Shown: in pieces, positions 20,088-27,977 of the stretch
Layout of the letters: every line of letters begins with the position of its first letter
How positions within the stretch are numbered: the first letter of the stretch is position 1
DNA from: Halovivax asiaticus JCM 14624
Lineage (GTDB): Archaea > Halobacteriota > Halobacteria > Halobacteriales > Natrialbaceae
Reading direction: 5' to 3'
DNA length: 64,000 nucleotides
Assembly (NCBI RefSeq): GCF_000337515.1
Contig: NZ_AOIQ01000009.1
Coordinates: 62,001-126,000 of the forward strand
The notes under the pieces: generated by a model
Databases searched by the model: none
Seen by the model: only the letters and a program-made list of their open reading frames with translations
Told to the model about the DNA's origin: nothing
Position numbers and translations under genes: made by a program

Positions 20088-21008
20088 TCAGTCCGCGTCC
20101 GGATCGGGACGGTAGCCGTCGCCAACCAGGACTGAAAACGAATCGGATGCGGCGTCCAGTTCCAGGCGCTCGGCAGCGAGCAATTCGCCGTCGAGACTGT
20201 ATTCGACCGGTCGTTCGTCACAGGCGATGCGGACCGAGGGCGTCCGATGGCGGACGATCGACTCGCCGTCGCGATCGAACAGACGGCCCAGTGCCGCCTC
20301 GCCGACGAGTTCGGACGGCGGCGCCCGCTCGATGACGACCACCTCGAACAGGCCGTCCTCGACGTTCGCCTGAGCCGTCCGCGTGCCCGAGAACCGGCGT
20401 GCGTTGCCGACGAACACGAACAGCGCCTCGCCGTGCCAGTCGGGACCGTCGGTGACCCCGCCACCAACGTCGACTGACAGCGGCGGGGCGTCGAACGAGG
20501 CGACCTGTTCGAGCGTGTTGACGACGTAGGCGAGGACGCCGAGCGAGGCCTTCTGTTCCGAGGACGTCTCCGTGCTCGCCTGGGCGGTGACGCCGCCCAC
20601 ACAGGAGTTGACGAACACGCGGTCGTTCGCGAGGCCGAGATCCAGGGCCCGTCGACGACCACCGTCGACGACGTCGAACGCGTCCGCGATCCCCTCGACG
20701 CCGATGTTCGCTGCGAAGTTGTTCCCGGTTCCGGCCGGGACGACGGCGAGCGTCGTCGAATCCAGTGCCGACCCCTCCACGATCCCGTTCGCCACCTCGT
20801 TCACCGTCCCGTCGCCCCCGGCGGCGACGAGCAGGTCCGCGTCGGCGGCTTCCTCGCGGGCAAATCGGCGCGCGTCGCCCGCTTGCTCGGTCAGTCGCAT
20901 CTCCAGTCCGCGCTCACCGGCGCGTTCGACGACGGAATCGACGTGATCGCCGCTTCCACTTTCGGGATTCACCACGACGACCCCTCGATCGAACCCGGTA
21001 GCTGCCAT
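20088..21008 (-). CDS. Diacylglycerol kinase / YegS-like lipid kinase family protein
   Basis: A 306-residue protein with the DAGK catalytic domain: VVVNPESGSGDHVDSVVERA at the N-terminus, AAGGDGTVNEVANGI (GGDGT nucleotide motif, about residue 65), VVPAGTGNNFAANIG, and the C-terminal double-glycine fold with VFVGNARRFSG. Such enzymes phosphorylate diacylglycerol, archaeol-type or sphingoid lipids; the haloarchaeal substrate is not evident. The start at 21008 (MAATGFDRGV) is preferred to an upstream in-frame Met. Divergent from the PHP gene. Confidence 0.88.
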   Translation of the reverse strand: MAATGFDRGVVVVNPESGSGDHVDSVVERAGERGLEMRLTEQAGDARRFAREEAADADLLVAAGGDGTVNEVANGIVEGSALDSTTLAVVPAGTGNNFAANIGVEGIADAFDVVDGGRRRALDLGLANDRVFVNSCVGGVTAQASTETSSEQKASLGVLAYVVNTLEQVASFDAPPLSVDVGGGVTDGPDWHGEALFVFVGNARRFSGTRTAQANVEDGLFEVVVIERAPPSELVGEAALGRLFDRDGESIVRHRTPSVRIACDERPVEYSLDGELLAAERLELDAASDSFSVLVGDGYRPDPDAD

Positions 21009-21064
21009 GAGAGTCTCACACGCGGAGAAAGTGCAAAAGTCCCTGGCCAGCATACTACCCTGAC

Positions 21065-21859
21065 GTGTACGCCGTCGACCTCCATACGCACACGCGATTC
21101 TTCCACGGGCGCCGAGCGCTCGGCGACCGATTCGACCCCGTCGGTCACCGCTTGCTCACCTACAGTGCCGCCGGACGGGGACTCGACGGGCTCGCGACGA
21201 CCAACCACGACTACTACACGCCGTTTTCGGTGGGCCGGGTCGTGACTATCCCGGGGATCGAGATCTCGACCGATCGGGGCCACGTCCTCGTCGTGGGACC
21301 GGATCCGCCGTCGGAGACCACCCCTGGGGCACTGACGCCCGCCGAGGCGGTGGAACTGGCCCACGACCGCGACTGTGCCGCGATCGTCGCCCACCCGTTT
21401 CGCAACAGCACCGTCCGCGAGGTCGACGACGTGGCCTTCGACGCCATCGAGGTCAACGGGAAGCACCCGCGATCGCTCCCGCTGGTCGAGAAACTGGCCG
21501 AGACGTGGGACCTCCCGCTCGTCGGCGGGAGCGACGCCCACTATCCGTTCGAAGTCGGTCGCGCGTACACGCGGATCGACGCCCCGGAACTCAGCCCGGA
21601 CGCGGTGGTCGAGGCGATCCGGGACGGCCGCGTCGAGTATCGGATCGACCGCGGCCCACTGGACCGATTCGTCCGGCGACTCTATCGGCGCGTCCACGAG
21701 CGAAAAGGCGTCACCCGTGCGTTCGAGCGCCTCGACACCGGACCGACGCCAGGCGTGGGGACGCCGCCGGAAGAACCGACGACCGAATCGACAACAGCGT
21801 CGGCGGATGGAGACGGTGACGCGGGATCGTCCTCCAACGGCGAGGATCGGTCCCAGTGA
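21065..21859 (+). CDS. PHP-domain metal-dependent phosphoesterase
   Basis: A 264-residue PHP protein. Metal-site motifs: DLHTHTRFFHG (residues 5-15), TTNHD, IPGIEIST, AHPF and GSDAHYP. It has a GTG start at 21065. Known relatives hydrolyse phosphoesters such as nucleoside 3',5'-bisphosphate or histidinol phosphate. The C-terminal ~45 residues are a Thr/Ser/Asp-rich disordered tail. Divergent from the lipid kinase gene; no operon partner. Confidence 0.87.
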   Translation: MYAVDLHTHTRFFHGRRALGDRFDPVGHRLLTYSAAGRGLDGLATTNHDYYTPFSVGRVVTIPGIEISTDRGHVLVVGPDPPSETTPGALTPAEAVELAHDRDCAAIVAHPFRNSTVREVDDVAFDAIEVNGKHPRSLPLVEKLAETWDLPLVGGSDAHYPFEVGRAYTRIDAPELSPDAVVEAIRDGRVEYRIDRGPLDRFVRRLYRRVHERKGVTRAFERLDTGPTPGVGTPPEEPTTESTTASADGDGDAGSSSNGEDRSQ

Positions 21860-21916
21860 GCGACCGATCACCGCCAGTGGGCGGAAACGTACCTGCCCCA
21901 GTCGAGAACAGCGTGC

Positions 21917-22330
21917 TCAGCCGCGCTGTTCGTCGAGAATCAGGCGGGTCTTCGTGTCGACGACCTCGTCTTGCTCCCGTGCGCGCGTGATGAGGCTATT
22001 GATGCCGCGCGTGTCGGCCGCGTCGACCACGAGAACGATGTCGTCCTCGCCGGAGACCTGCCAGGCGTAGTCGACCTCGTCCCACTCGGCCATCCGTGCG
22101 GTCGTCTCGCGGGCGTCGACGTCGACGGCGACACCGATCTCGAGCATCGCTTTCACGTTTCCTGTGCGCGTGGCGACGGTGAAGCGCTCGATGACGCCGT
22201 CTTCGGTCATCCGATCGACGCGGTTTCGGACCGTTCCTTCGCTGGTCCCCACCGTCTCGGCGATCTCGGTGTAGGGCGTCCGCGCGTCTCGTCGCAAGAC
22301 GGCGAGGATTTCTCGGTCGAGGTCGTCCAT
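21917..22330 (-). CDS. Lrp/AsnC family transcriptional regulator
   Basis: A 137-residue regulator. The HTH lies at residues ~1-60 (LDREILAVLRRDARTPYTEI, VGTSEGTVRNRVDRM), followed by a RAM effector domain (DVDARETTARMAEWDEVDYA, SGEDDIVLVVDAADTRGINS). Lrp-family proteins sense amino acids or nucleotides. It is divergent from carA, with the palindrome 22366-22382 in the shared 102-base region, so it probably regulates itself and carbamoyl-phosphate synthesis. Confidence 0.93.
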   Translation of the reverse strand: MDDLDREILAVLRRDARTPYTEIAETVGTSEGTVRNRVDRMTEDGVIERFTVATRTGNVKAMLEIGVAVDVDARETTARMAEWDEVDYAWQVSGEDDIVLVVDAADTRGINSLITRAREQDEVVDTKTRLILDEQRG

Positions 22331-22365
22331 TGAGATGCGACGATAGGGCGGGGCCGCACTTGATG

Positions 22366-22382
22366 ATTACGAAAATCGTAAT
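22366..22382. promoter_or_regulatory. Probable Lrp-type operator between lrp and carA
   Basis: ATTACGA-AAA-TCGTAAT is a perfect 17-base palindrome (7-3-7). It lies about 19 bases upstream of the carA TATA box and 36 bases upstream of the divergent Lrp start. A third TCGTAAT copy overlaps the carA start (22428-22434). Lrp proteins bind sites of this size and symmetry; occupancy is inferred. Confidence 0.6.
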
Positions 22383-22400
22383 TCAGCTTCGAAGACAACA

Positions 22401-22406
22401 TTTATA
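22401..22406 (+). promoter_or_regulatory. carA TATA box (leaderless transcript)
   Basis: TTTATA centred about 29 bases before the carA ATG (22433). That distance places the transcription start at or next to the ATG. An imperfect repeat ACGAG-N7-CTCGT (22415-22431) lies between TATA and ATG. Confidence 0.6.
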
Positions 22407-22432
22407 GCCGTGGCACGAGTTCGTATCTCGTA

Positions 22433-23509
22433 ATGCCACCGGCCTACGTCGCACTGGAGGGCGGCCACGTGATCGAGGGGCGTGGACGTTCACCGGGTAC
22501 GGCTCGCGGGGAACTGGTTTTCACGACAGCCTACACGGGATACGAGGAGAGTCTGACGGATCCATCGTACGAAGAACAGATCCTGACGTTCTCCTACCCG
22601 CTCATCGGGAACTACGGCGTCCGCGAGGAGCGCCTCGAATCCGAGCGCGTCCACCCGCGGGCCGTCCTCGCACGCGAGTTGACCGACGATGTCGCCGACT
22701 GGCTCGCCGCGGAAGGCGTGCCGGCCGTCGACCACCTCGACACCCGTGACGTCGTCACCGACATCCGCGACGGCGGCGCAATGAAGTGCGGGATCGCCGT
22801 CGGGAAAGCCGCGACACCCGAGGACGCCCTGGCCGAACTCGATCGCTGCGTGGGCATGAGCGATCACACCGAGATCGGCGCCCAGGTCAGCGTCGAGTCG
22901 ACCGAGGTCTACGGCGCCGAGAACGACGGCGAGACGATCGCCCTCGTCGACTGCGGCGTCAAGTTCTCGATGATCGAATCGTTCGTCGAGCGCGGCGCGA
23001 CCGTCCACGTCCTCCCTCACGACGCGACGCCGGCCGACGTTCGCGACGTCGACCCCGACATCCTGTTCATCTCGAACGGTCCCGGCGATCCGGAAAACTA
23101 CGGCGAAGCCGTCTCGCTCGTGCAGGACCTCGTCGACGAGTACCCCGTCGCCGGCATCTGTCTCGGCCAGCAGATCGTCTCCCTCGCCCTAGGCGGCACG
23201 ACCGAGAAGATGGCGTTCGGCCACCGCGGCGTCAACCAGCCCGTCATCGACCTCGAGTCGGGCCGCGTCGTCATGACCACGCAAAACCACGGCTACACGG
23301 TCGACGACCCCGGCCCGCGCCTCGAAGTCGCCCAGCGCAACGTCAACGACGAGACGCCGGAAGGCCTCACCGGCGTCGACTGTGACGTCATCACTCGCCA
23401 GTACCACCCCGAAGCCAACCCCGGCCCCGAAGACACCCTCGACTTCTTCGACGAAGTCCTCTCGATGACCGACGCACCCTCATCGCGCGCGATCCCCTGC
23501 GACGACTGA
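22433..23509 (+). CDS. carA: Carbamoyl-phosphate synthase small (glutaminase) subunit
   Basis: Supplies ammonia from glutamine to CarB for carbamoyl phosphate, the precursor of arginine and pyrimidines. The 358-residue protein has an N-terminal CPSase_sm domain (TAYTGYEESLTDPSYEEQIL) and a class I amidotransferase domain with nucleophile Cys in GICLGQQ (about residue 240-246), TTQNHGYTVD and the RQYHPEANPGP His/Glu. The C-terminus ends in a short extra SSRAIPCDD tail. No carB follows; the next gene is on the opposite strand. Confidence 0.96.
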   Translation: MPPAYVALEGGHVIEGRGRSPGTARGELVFTTAYTGYEESLTDPSYEEQILTFSYPLIGNYGVREERLESERVHPRAVLARELTDDVADWLAAEGVPAVDHLDTRDVVTDIRDGGAMKCGIAVGKAATPEDALAELDRCVGMSDHTEIGAQVSVESTEVYGAENDGETIALVDCGVKFSMIESFVERGATVHVLPHDATPADVRDVDPDILFISNGPGDPENYGEAVSLVQDLVDEYPVAGICLGQQIVSLALGGTTEKMAFGHRGVNQPVIDLESGRVVMTTQNHGYTVDDPGPRLEVAQRNVNDETPEGLTGVDCDVITRQYHPEANPGPEDTLDFFDEVLSMTDAPSSRAIPCDD

Positions 23510-23603
23510 CGCAACACGCACAGCGCACCAATCGCAGCAGGTTTCTTCTCCGTAGGTCGAATCGAAGTACCCGTCGAGCGCACCAGCCGAGCGAGCGTCG
23601 TGG

Positions 23604-24182
23604 CTACCGAACGTCCGGCGCCGTGACCCGTCGCGTCTCGTCTCCATCGACGAGGACGGCGACTGGGAGGACGAACGCATCGCGCAACTGCACCGCCATC
23701 GTCGTCGGCTCGGTGTCGGCCGGACAGCGACACACGACCTGTTCGGCGGGGCCATCGACGGGAGTGATCGCCGCCACCTCGATGTCGAGTGCGTTCGCGA
23801 TCGCGTCGCGAGCCGTCGGACCAGGGGGATCGGGGACGATCAACGACTCGTCTCCGAGTTCCCACGCCACCCTGGCGCTGTCCAGCGTCGCGCGATGGGA
23901 AACCAGGTCCCGCGCCTCCGCCGCCGACGCCGACGACGGCAGGTGCTCGGTCAACACGCCCGGCGTCGACGCGAGCAGGTAGCGGATCGCCGCGTCGACC
24001 GACGTCGTTTCGACGTCGAAGTACCGGTGCCCACGTTCCAGCGTGTAGAATCGAACCGAATCACCCTCGTCGACAAGAAAGACGCCGTCTCCGGCACCCG
24101 GCGTGGTCGATACCCAGGACAAGCAATCGGGAGAATCGATAGTACCGGCCGCCGCGTCGACGAAGTCTCGGAGCGTATTCAT
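23604..24182 (-). CDS. Hypothetical protein
   Basis: A 192-residue acidic soluble protein. The N-terminus (MNTLRDFVDAAAGTIDSPDC) is followed by a beta-rich segment (DGVFLVDEGDSVRFYTLERG), a helical middle and VVCRCPADTEPTTMAVQLRD. No known motif is recognised. The start at 24182 is supported by GTACTTATCC (minus strand, 24211-24220), a TATA-like element about 33 bases upstream. The upstream extension of the frame is not protein-like. Confidence 0.7.
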   Translation of the reverse strand: MNTLRDFVDAAAGTIDSPDCLSWVSTTPGAGDGVFLVDEGDSVRFYTLERGHRYFDVETTSVDAAIRYLLASTPGVLTEHLPSSASAAEARDLVSHRATLDSARVAWELGDESLIVPDPPGPTARDAIANALDIEVAAITPVDGPAEQVVCRCPADTEPTTMAVQLRDAFVLPVAVLVDGDETRRVTAPDVR

Positions 24183-24486
24183 CGGTTGTCGCCTCAAGAT
24201 ACACGCTCCCGGATAAGTACACTTTCGCGTCTCCGACCCGAAGTCACGGCACACCGGCCGGTCGCCTGCTCAGAATCGCCGACGGTTCAGCGCCGGGTCC
24301 TCACCAGTCGATGCGAAGGGGCCTCGAAGGCAGCCTTCGCGAGAGTGTCGACGGCGAACGAGCGAAAGCGGAATACTCAGTACAACCACGGTCGATGGAG
24401 CGGACCGACGGTTTCACAGTATGACTACGCGAGGAGTGGGCAGCGCGGCAGGAACAGCGTCTACGCGAATATTGTCTGGGCCGGTT
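24183..24486. other. Intergenic region
   Basis: About 300 bases holding only the TATA-like element of the 23604-24182 gene (24211-24220). An imperfect repeat GCCTCGAAGGCAGCCTTCG at about 24331-24349 contains a short GAAGG/CCTTC hairpin. No ORF with halophilic protein character was found. Confidence 0.4.
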
Positions 24487-24969
24487 TCACTCGGTCCTCG
24501 ACTCGTTCCATCGTGCCCAGTTTTCGTAATCGCTCTGGGCGTTCTTACAGAACGACGGTGAAGTGCCAGTAAACCAGCGTATCACGGACGCTGAGCGGAT
24601 CGTTCCCTCGGCCGTATAGCAGTCCGGATAGTCGCGGTCTGCGGGATTGAGCGTGATCCACTCTTCGTCGTTTAGCTTCCCCGAAATGGTGAATTGGGCC
24701 GGTTCGTCCGGCCAGACACGCTCTACTGCCACACCGGGCTGCCTGTCCTGGTCAGGTCGATCCGGCGGGATATCGTACGTGCGATCGAGAATCCGTTCGC
24801 CCTCCCAGTCGAGGCGGATAGCAACTGTATGAGCAGCCCCTTCACCGTTAGCAATACCAATATTCGCAAGCCGAGAGTCGGCAGTCTCGTCGTCGCTCGA
24901 CAGGACAGAACAACCGCTTAGCAGCGCTATTGTGCTCGCGGAGAGGGCAGCGCGGCGGGGACAGGACAT
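24487..24969 (-). CDS. Predicted lipoprotein, tandem paralogue 1
   Basis: A 160-residue protein with a signal sequence containing RR and a lipobox (MSCPRRAALSASTIALLSGC), so predicted to be exported and lipid-anchored at Cys20. The mature part has a beta-sandwich look: NIGIANGEGAAHTVAIRLDW, VERVWPDEPAQFTISGKLND, and paired cysteines later. It is over half identical to the next gene, with ends WARWNESRTE and WSRWNESRTE. The start at 24969 is chosen for the signal peptide. No function is recognised; it may be a cell-surface binding protein. Confidence 0.75.
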   Translation of the reverse strand: MSCPRRAALSASTIALLSGCSVLSSDDETADSRLANIGIANGEGAAHTVAIRLDWEGERILDRTYDIPPDRPDQDRQPGVAVERVWPDEPAQFTISGKLNDEEWITLNPADRDYPDCYTAEGTIRSASVIRWFTGTSPSFCKNAQSDYENWARWNESRTE

Positions 24970-24992
24970 AATCGGATTATGGGTTGGCACGT

Positions 24993-25475
24993 TCACTCGG
25001 TCCTCGACTCGTTCCATCGCGACCAGCTATCGTAATCGCGCTGAGCGGTTTGACAGAAATCCTGGTTGAGGCCAACGAACCAGCGGACAGTCGATGCAGA
25101 CATGATATAGCCATAGGGGGAGTAACAATCCGGGTAGTCGCGATCTGCCGGGTTCAGCGTGGTCCACGCTTCGTCGTTGAGCTTGCAGGAGACAGTAAAC
25201 TGGCCCGGTTCGTCCGGCCAGACACGTTCTACTGACACACCGGGCTTCCTGGTTTGATCAGGTTGTTCGGCAGGGACTGTGTACGTACGATCGAGAATCC
25301 GTTCGCCCTCCCACTCGATACGACAGGCGAACGTGTGGGATGATTCTAGGTTGTTGGTGACGAGGATGTTGGCAAGTCGTGACTCACCAGCAGTATCTTC
25401 ACTTGATAGTACCGAACAACCACCTAGCAGGGGGACTGCACTCGCAGAAAGGGCGGCGCGGCGGGCACATGGCAT
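24993..25475 (-). CDS. Predicted lipoprotein, tandem paralogue 2
   Basis: Close paralogue of the preceding gene: signal and lipobox MPCARRAALSASAVPLLGGC, then SVLSSEDTAGESRLANILVT, VERVWPDEPGQFTVSCKLND and AWTTLNPADRDYPDCYS. The two copies lie head-to-tail with a 506-base period, visible as the same CTCGGTCCTCGACTCGTTCC at both 3' ends. Base composition is less GC-rich and codon use less uniform than in flanking genes. A Met two codons earlier (25481) is also possible. Confidence 0.75.
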   Translation of the reverse strand: MPCARRAALSASAVPLLGGCSVLSSEDTAGESRLANILVTNNLESSHTFACRIEWEGERILDRTYTVPAEQPDQTRKPGVSVERVWPDEPGQFTVSCKLNDEAWTTLNPADRDYPDCYSPYGYIMSASTVRWFVGLNQDFCQTAQRDYDSWSRWNESRTE

Positions 25476-25481
25476 ACACAC

Positions 25482-25763
25482 ATACTGTTCCCGCCTGCAA
25501 AATACCTAACTACTATACGAGACAGATAAATCTGAATGTGTCACCGCCAGGCATAATCGCTTAATTCCTAACGGGTCTTAACAAGTAGCAGACGTCACTT
25601 GGGTAGGTGAACTCATATTTCCCCACTCGATCGGTTCCTTGATTCTCGGCTTTACGCCGGCCAATTTCACACATCGGAAAGGGGTGTTCCCCCCTAGTTT
25701 GGTGGTGACCTCGAAAGAGTGACCAAACGGATCGGGAAGAATACCGAATACGCACTTCCGAAG
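25482..25763. other. AT-richer intergenic region
   Basis: A visibly less GC-rich stretch (for example around 25500-25570) between the lipoprotein pair and the short VOC gene. A 64-codon minus-strand frame (25561-25755) has no recognisable domain and is not called. The first ~70 bases probably contain the promoter of the 24993-25475 gene (AT-rich CAAAATACCTAACTACTATA). Confidence 0.4.
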
Positions 25764-26093
25764 TCAGTCACGTTTCGTGGCGCCCGCGTCGATATTTGGA
25801 ATCTCCGCCAAGCGCTCCCGGAACCGCAGGAAGTTCTCCCCTGACGTTTCGAAGGCTATGCGTTGAAATCCGCCATTCCCGTTCGAAGGACCTCCTTTGA
25901 ACAGGGCGAGCATCGTGTTGCCGTCGTCGCTGGACATCATCAGTGGATACGAACCCAGGTCTGCCCAGTGTTCGAACTCCTCGACGATCTCGAATCCCAG
26001 CGCCTCGTTGTGCCAGTCTGCCAACTCATAGCGGTCGGGTACCGACAGCTCGACGTGGTCAATACTACCAACCTGGAATCCGTCGTCAATCAT
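25764..26093 (-). CDS. VOC/glyoxalase-like protein, apparently C-terminally truncated
   Basis: A 109-residue protein with a VOC-type first module: DHVELSVPDRYELADWHNEA, LGFEIVEEFEHWADLGSYP, NTMLALFKGG, then FQRIAFETSGENFLRFRERL. It stops soon after with IDAGATKRD, before the final strands that normally carry the last metal ligand (typically FxDPDGN followed by E). The gene overlaps the oxidoreductase stop by 8 bases, which suggests an operon. It may be a truncated pseudogene or a half-size dimeric form. Confidence 0.7.
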   Translation of the reverse strand: MIDDGFQVGSIDHVELSVPDRYELADWHNEALGFEIVEEFEHWADLGSYPLMMSSDDGNTMLALFKGGPSNGNGGFQRIAFETSGENFLRFRERLAEIPNIDAGATKRD

Positions 26094-27051
26094 CGGTTCC
26101 CTCCGTGATATCGACCACGAGCTTGCCACGAACGTGACCGTCTGCGTTCCTGTCAAGCGCGTTCTGTACCTCGAATAGTGGATACGTATCACTGACCAGG
26201 GGTGCAACGACTCCGGATTCGACGTGGGCGGCGACCTGCCGAAGCGCCACCGGATCCGAATCCATAATGACGTCGAAAAAGCGGACGGCAACATTGTACT
26301 CGTCGTGGTATCGTTCGACCGCCTTCTCCAAGGGCGGCTCCGGGAGCGTAACGACGACGCCCCCGGGCTGGACGACCTCGACCGACCGTTCGAGGACATC
26401 ACCACCAACAGCATCGAGGACGAGATCAACGTCGTCCAGTACGTCTTCGAATCGTTCTTCTCGGTAGTTGATGAATTCGTCGACCCCCAGTTCGTGGAGG
26501 AACGCCTCGTTGCGGCCGGAGGCAGTTCCGATTACGTAAGCTCCCGTATTCGCCGCGAACTGGACGGCCATATGACCGACGCCACCAGCCGCTGCGTGGA
26601 TGAGAACGTGTTGTCCGGAATCGAGGTTCCCTTCCTCGTAGAGTGCGTGGAAGGCAGTCTGTCCTGCCATGGGGACGCCCGCAGCTTCGAGATGAGAGAG
26701 CGACCCAGGCTTGGCCGTGATTTCGTCGCTCGTCACCGTGATGAATTCGGCGAATGCACCCCCGGAACCGGGAAGACGTGCCATTCCGCAGACGACATCG
26801 CCAGGAGCAAACTCGGTTACGTTGTTCCCAACCGATTCGACAACGCCCGACACGTCCCAGCCGGGAGTCCACGGTACCTCGCTGTCGAGCAAGTGTGGGA
26901 GCTGCCCGCGGCATGTGAGCCAGTCGATGGGGTTGATTCCAGCCGCGTGTACCCGAATGAGGAGTTCGTCCCGTTCTGGTTCGGGACGGGGGACATCGTC
27001 GTAGGCCAGTGCCTCGATACCATCGGTTTCTTGGAGCTGAATCGCTTTCAT
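26086..27051 (-). CDS. NAD(P)H-dependent quinone-type oxidoreductase (zinc-free MDR)
   Basis: A 321-residue medium-chain reductase: MKAIQLQETDGIEALAYDDV, AGINPIDWLTCRGQLPHLL, VPWTPGWDVSGVVESVGNNV, cofactor motif IHAAAGGVGHMAVQFAANTG. No structural-zinc cysteine cluster is present, which places it with NADPH:quinone reductases. It sits between the FMN reductase (10-base gap) and the VOC gene. The three probably respond together to redox or electrophile stress. Confidence 0.9.
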   Translation of the reverse strand: MKAIQLQETDGIEALAYDDVPRPEPERDELLIRVHAAGINPIDWLTCRGQLPHLLDSEVPWTPGWDVSGVVESVGNNVTEFAPGDVVCGMARLPGSGGAFAEFITVTSDEITAKPGSLSHLEAAGVPMAGQTAFHALYEEGNLDSGQHVLIHAAAGGVGHMAVQFAANTGAYVIGTASGRNEAFLHELGVDEFINYREERFEDVLDDVDLVLDAVGGDVLERSVEVVQPGGVVVTLPEPPLEKAVERYHDEYNVAVRFFDVIMDSDPVALRQVAAHVESGVVAPLVSDTYPLFEVQNALDRNADGHVRGKLVVDITEGTDD

Positions 27052-27061
27052 ATGTTTTGGG

Positions 27062-27658
27062 TCAGTGGTTGGTTGTACAGTCAGTTGCTACGGCAGTCCG
27101 TGGGATCCTCTCCGGATATTCCGCTACACCAGCGTACAATGCGAGTTCGCGCCCGAGTCGGTGCGTCCGCTCGGCGATGCTCGAATCTTTGATTCGATTC
27201 TCGTCCACAAGTGAGGATGAATCAGGAATTGCGACCTCTGTTGGTAGCGCCCACGCGCGTAATGTCCGGCTGACCGTCCGGAGGTGAATGAGGGCTGACC
27301 CGGGGAACTCCCCAGCAGCGACCTCTAGTAGGCCGACAGTTGTTCCCGCGAACTCACCTCGACCGCAGTAATCGAGTGCGTTTTTCAATGCTCCCGAATA
27401 GGACCCGTGGTAATTTGGGGTACCGAGCAGGATGCTATCGGCCTGGTCAACGGTCTCTCGTAGATTTTTCGCGTCCGGCACGTTAGTATCCACGGCGTTC
27501 AGACTCGGCAACTCGTAGTTCCGAAGGTCAACAAGTTCGGTCGTTGCACCGGCTTCTTCGGACGCTGCTAGCGCCTCCTTCAGCGCGACCCGTGTCCGAC
27601 TACTGTCACGCAAACTTCCACAGATTGCAACCACCCCTGGTTCGATTCGGGTTGACAT
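27062..27658 (-). CDS. NADPH-dependent FMN reductase family protein
   Basis: A 198-residue flavodoxin-like protein: VVAICGSLRDSSRTRVALKE (phosphate loop), TTELVDLRNYELPSLN, ADSILLGTPNYHGSYSGALK, NALDYCGRGEFAGTTVGLLE. Members reduce FMN, quinones, chromate or azo dyes with NAD(P)H. First gene of the minus-strand set FMN reductase - quinone-type reductase - VOC. An inverted repeat 50-70 bases upstream is a candidate operator. Confidence 0.9.
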   Translation of the reverse strand: MSTRIEPGVVAICGSLRDSSRTRVALKEALAASEEAGATTELVDLRNYELPSLNAVDTNVPDAKNLRETVDQADSILLGTPNYHGSYSGALKNALDYCGRGEFAGTTVGLLEVAAGEFPGSALIHLRTVSRTLRAWALPTEVAIPDSSSLVDENRIKDSSIAERTHRLGRELALYAGVAEYPERIPRTAVATDCTTNH

Positions 27659-27977
27659 AGCTCGTTCACACGTTTAGCCACTACAAAAAAACCTCCCAAA
27701 TTGATATTTTGTAATGGCATTTACAAAAATTAGTTTTGGGGAGTGAAGCGGGATACCGGGTTTACCTGTCACAAATAGTTCAAAATTAAGAGAAGGTTTA
27801 GAACGCCTGGAAACGAGCACAAGATATGAACAGGCTGAAAACTGAAACTCGCCCAAGAATCGGAACACTGTCTCAGGCCTGCCAAGACGTTTTCACTGAT
27901 TAGCAATGAGATTCGCGTAGAAATTTTTGGGCCACTGGCCCGCCGACGGGCGTGTGGTTGAGCAGACAGGTGAGACG
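27659..27977. other. AT-rich upstream region with candidate operator
   Basis: The most AT-rich stretch of the window. It contains TTTTGTAA (27707-27714) and TTACAAAA (27721-27728), perfect 8-base inverted arms with a TGGCAT spacer, and a related TACAAAAAAA at 27682-27691 nearer the FMN reductase start (27658). A short minus-strand frame at 27674-27868 has no recognisable domain. No intact divergent regulator is seen. Confidence 0.5.
27707..27728. promoter_or_regulatory. Inverted repeat upstream of the FMN reductase operon
   Basis: TTTTGTAA-N6-TTACAAAA is a perfect 22-base palindromic element located 49-70 bases upstream of the FMN reductase ATG. It borders a TATA-like AAAATATCA on the minus strand. 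Dimeric redox-responsive regulators use sites of this shape; which protein binds here is unknown. Confidence 0.5.

Noticed and set aside
25561-25755. 64-codon minus-strand ORF in the AT-richer gap
   Set aside because: No domain, no signal or HTH pattern, and no clear start signals. Could be a remnant but cannot be supported.
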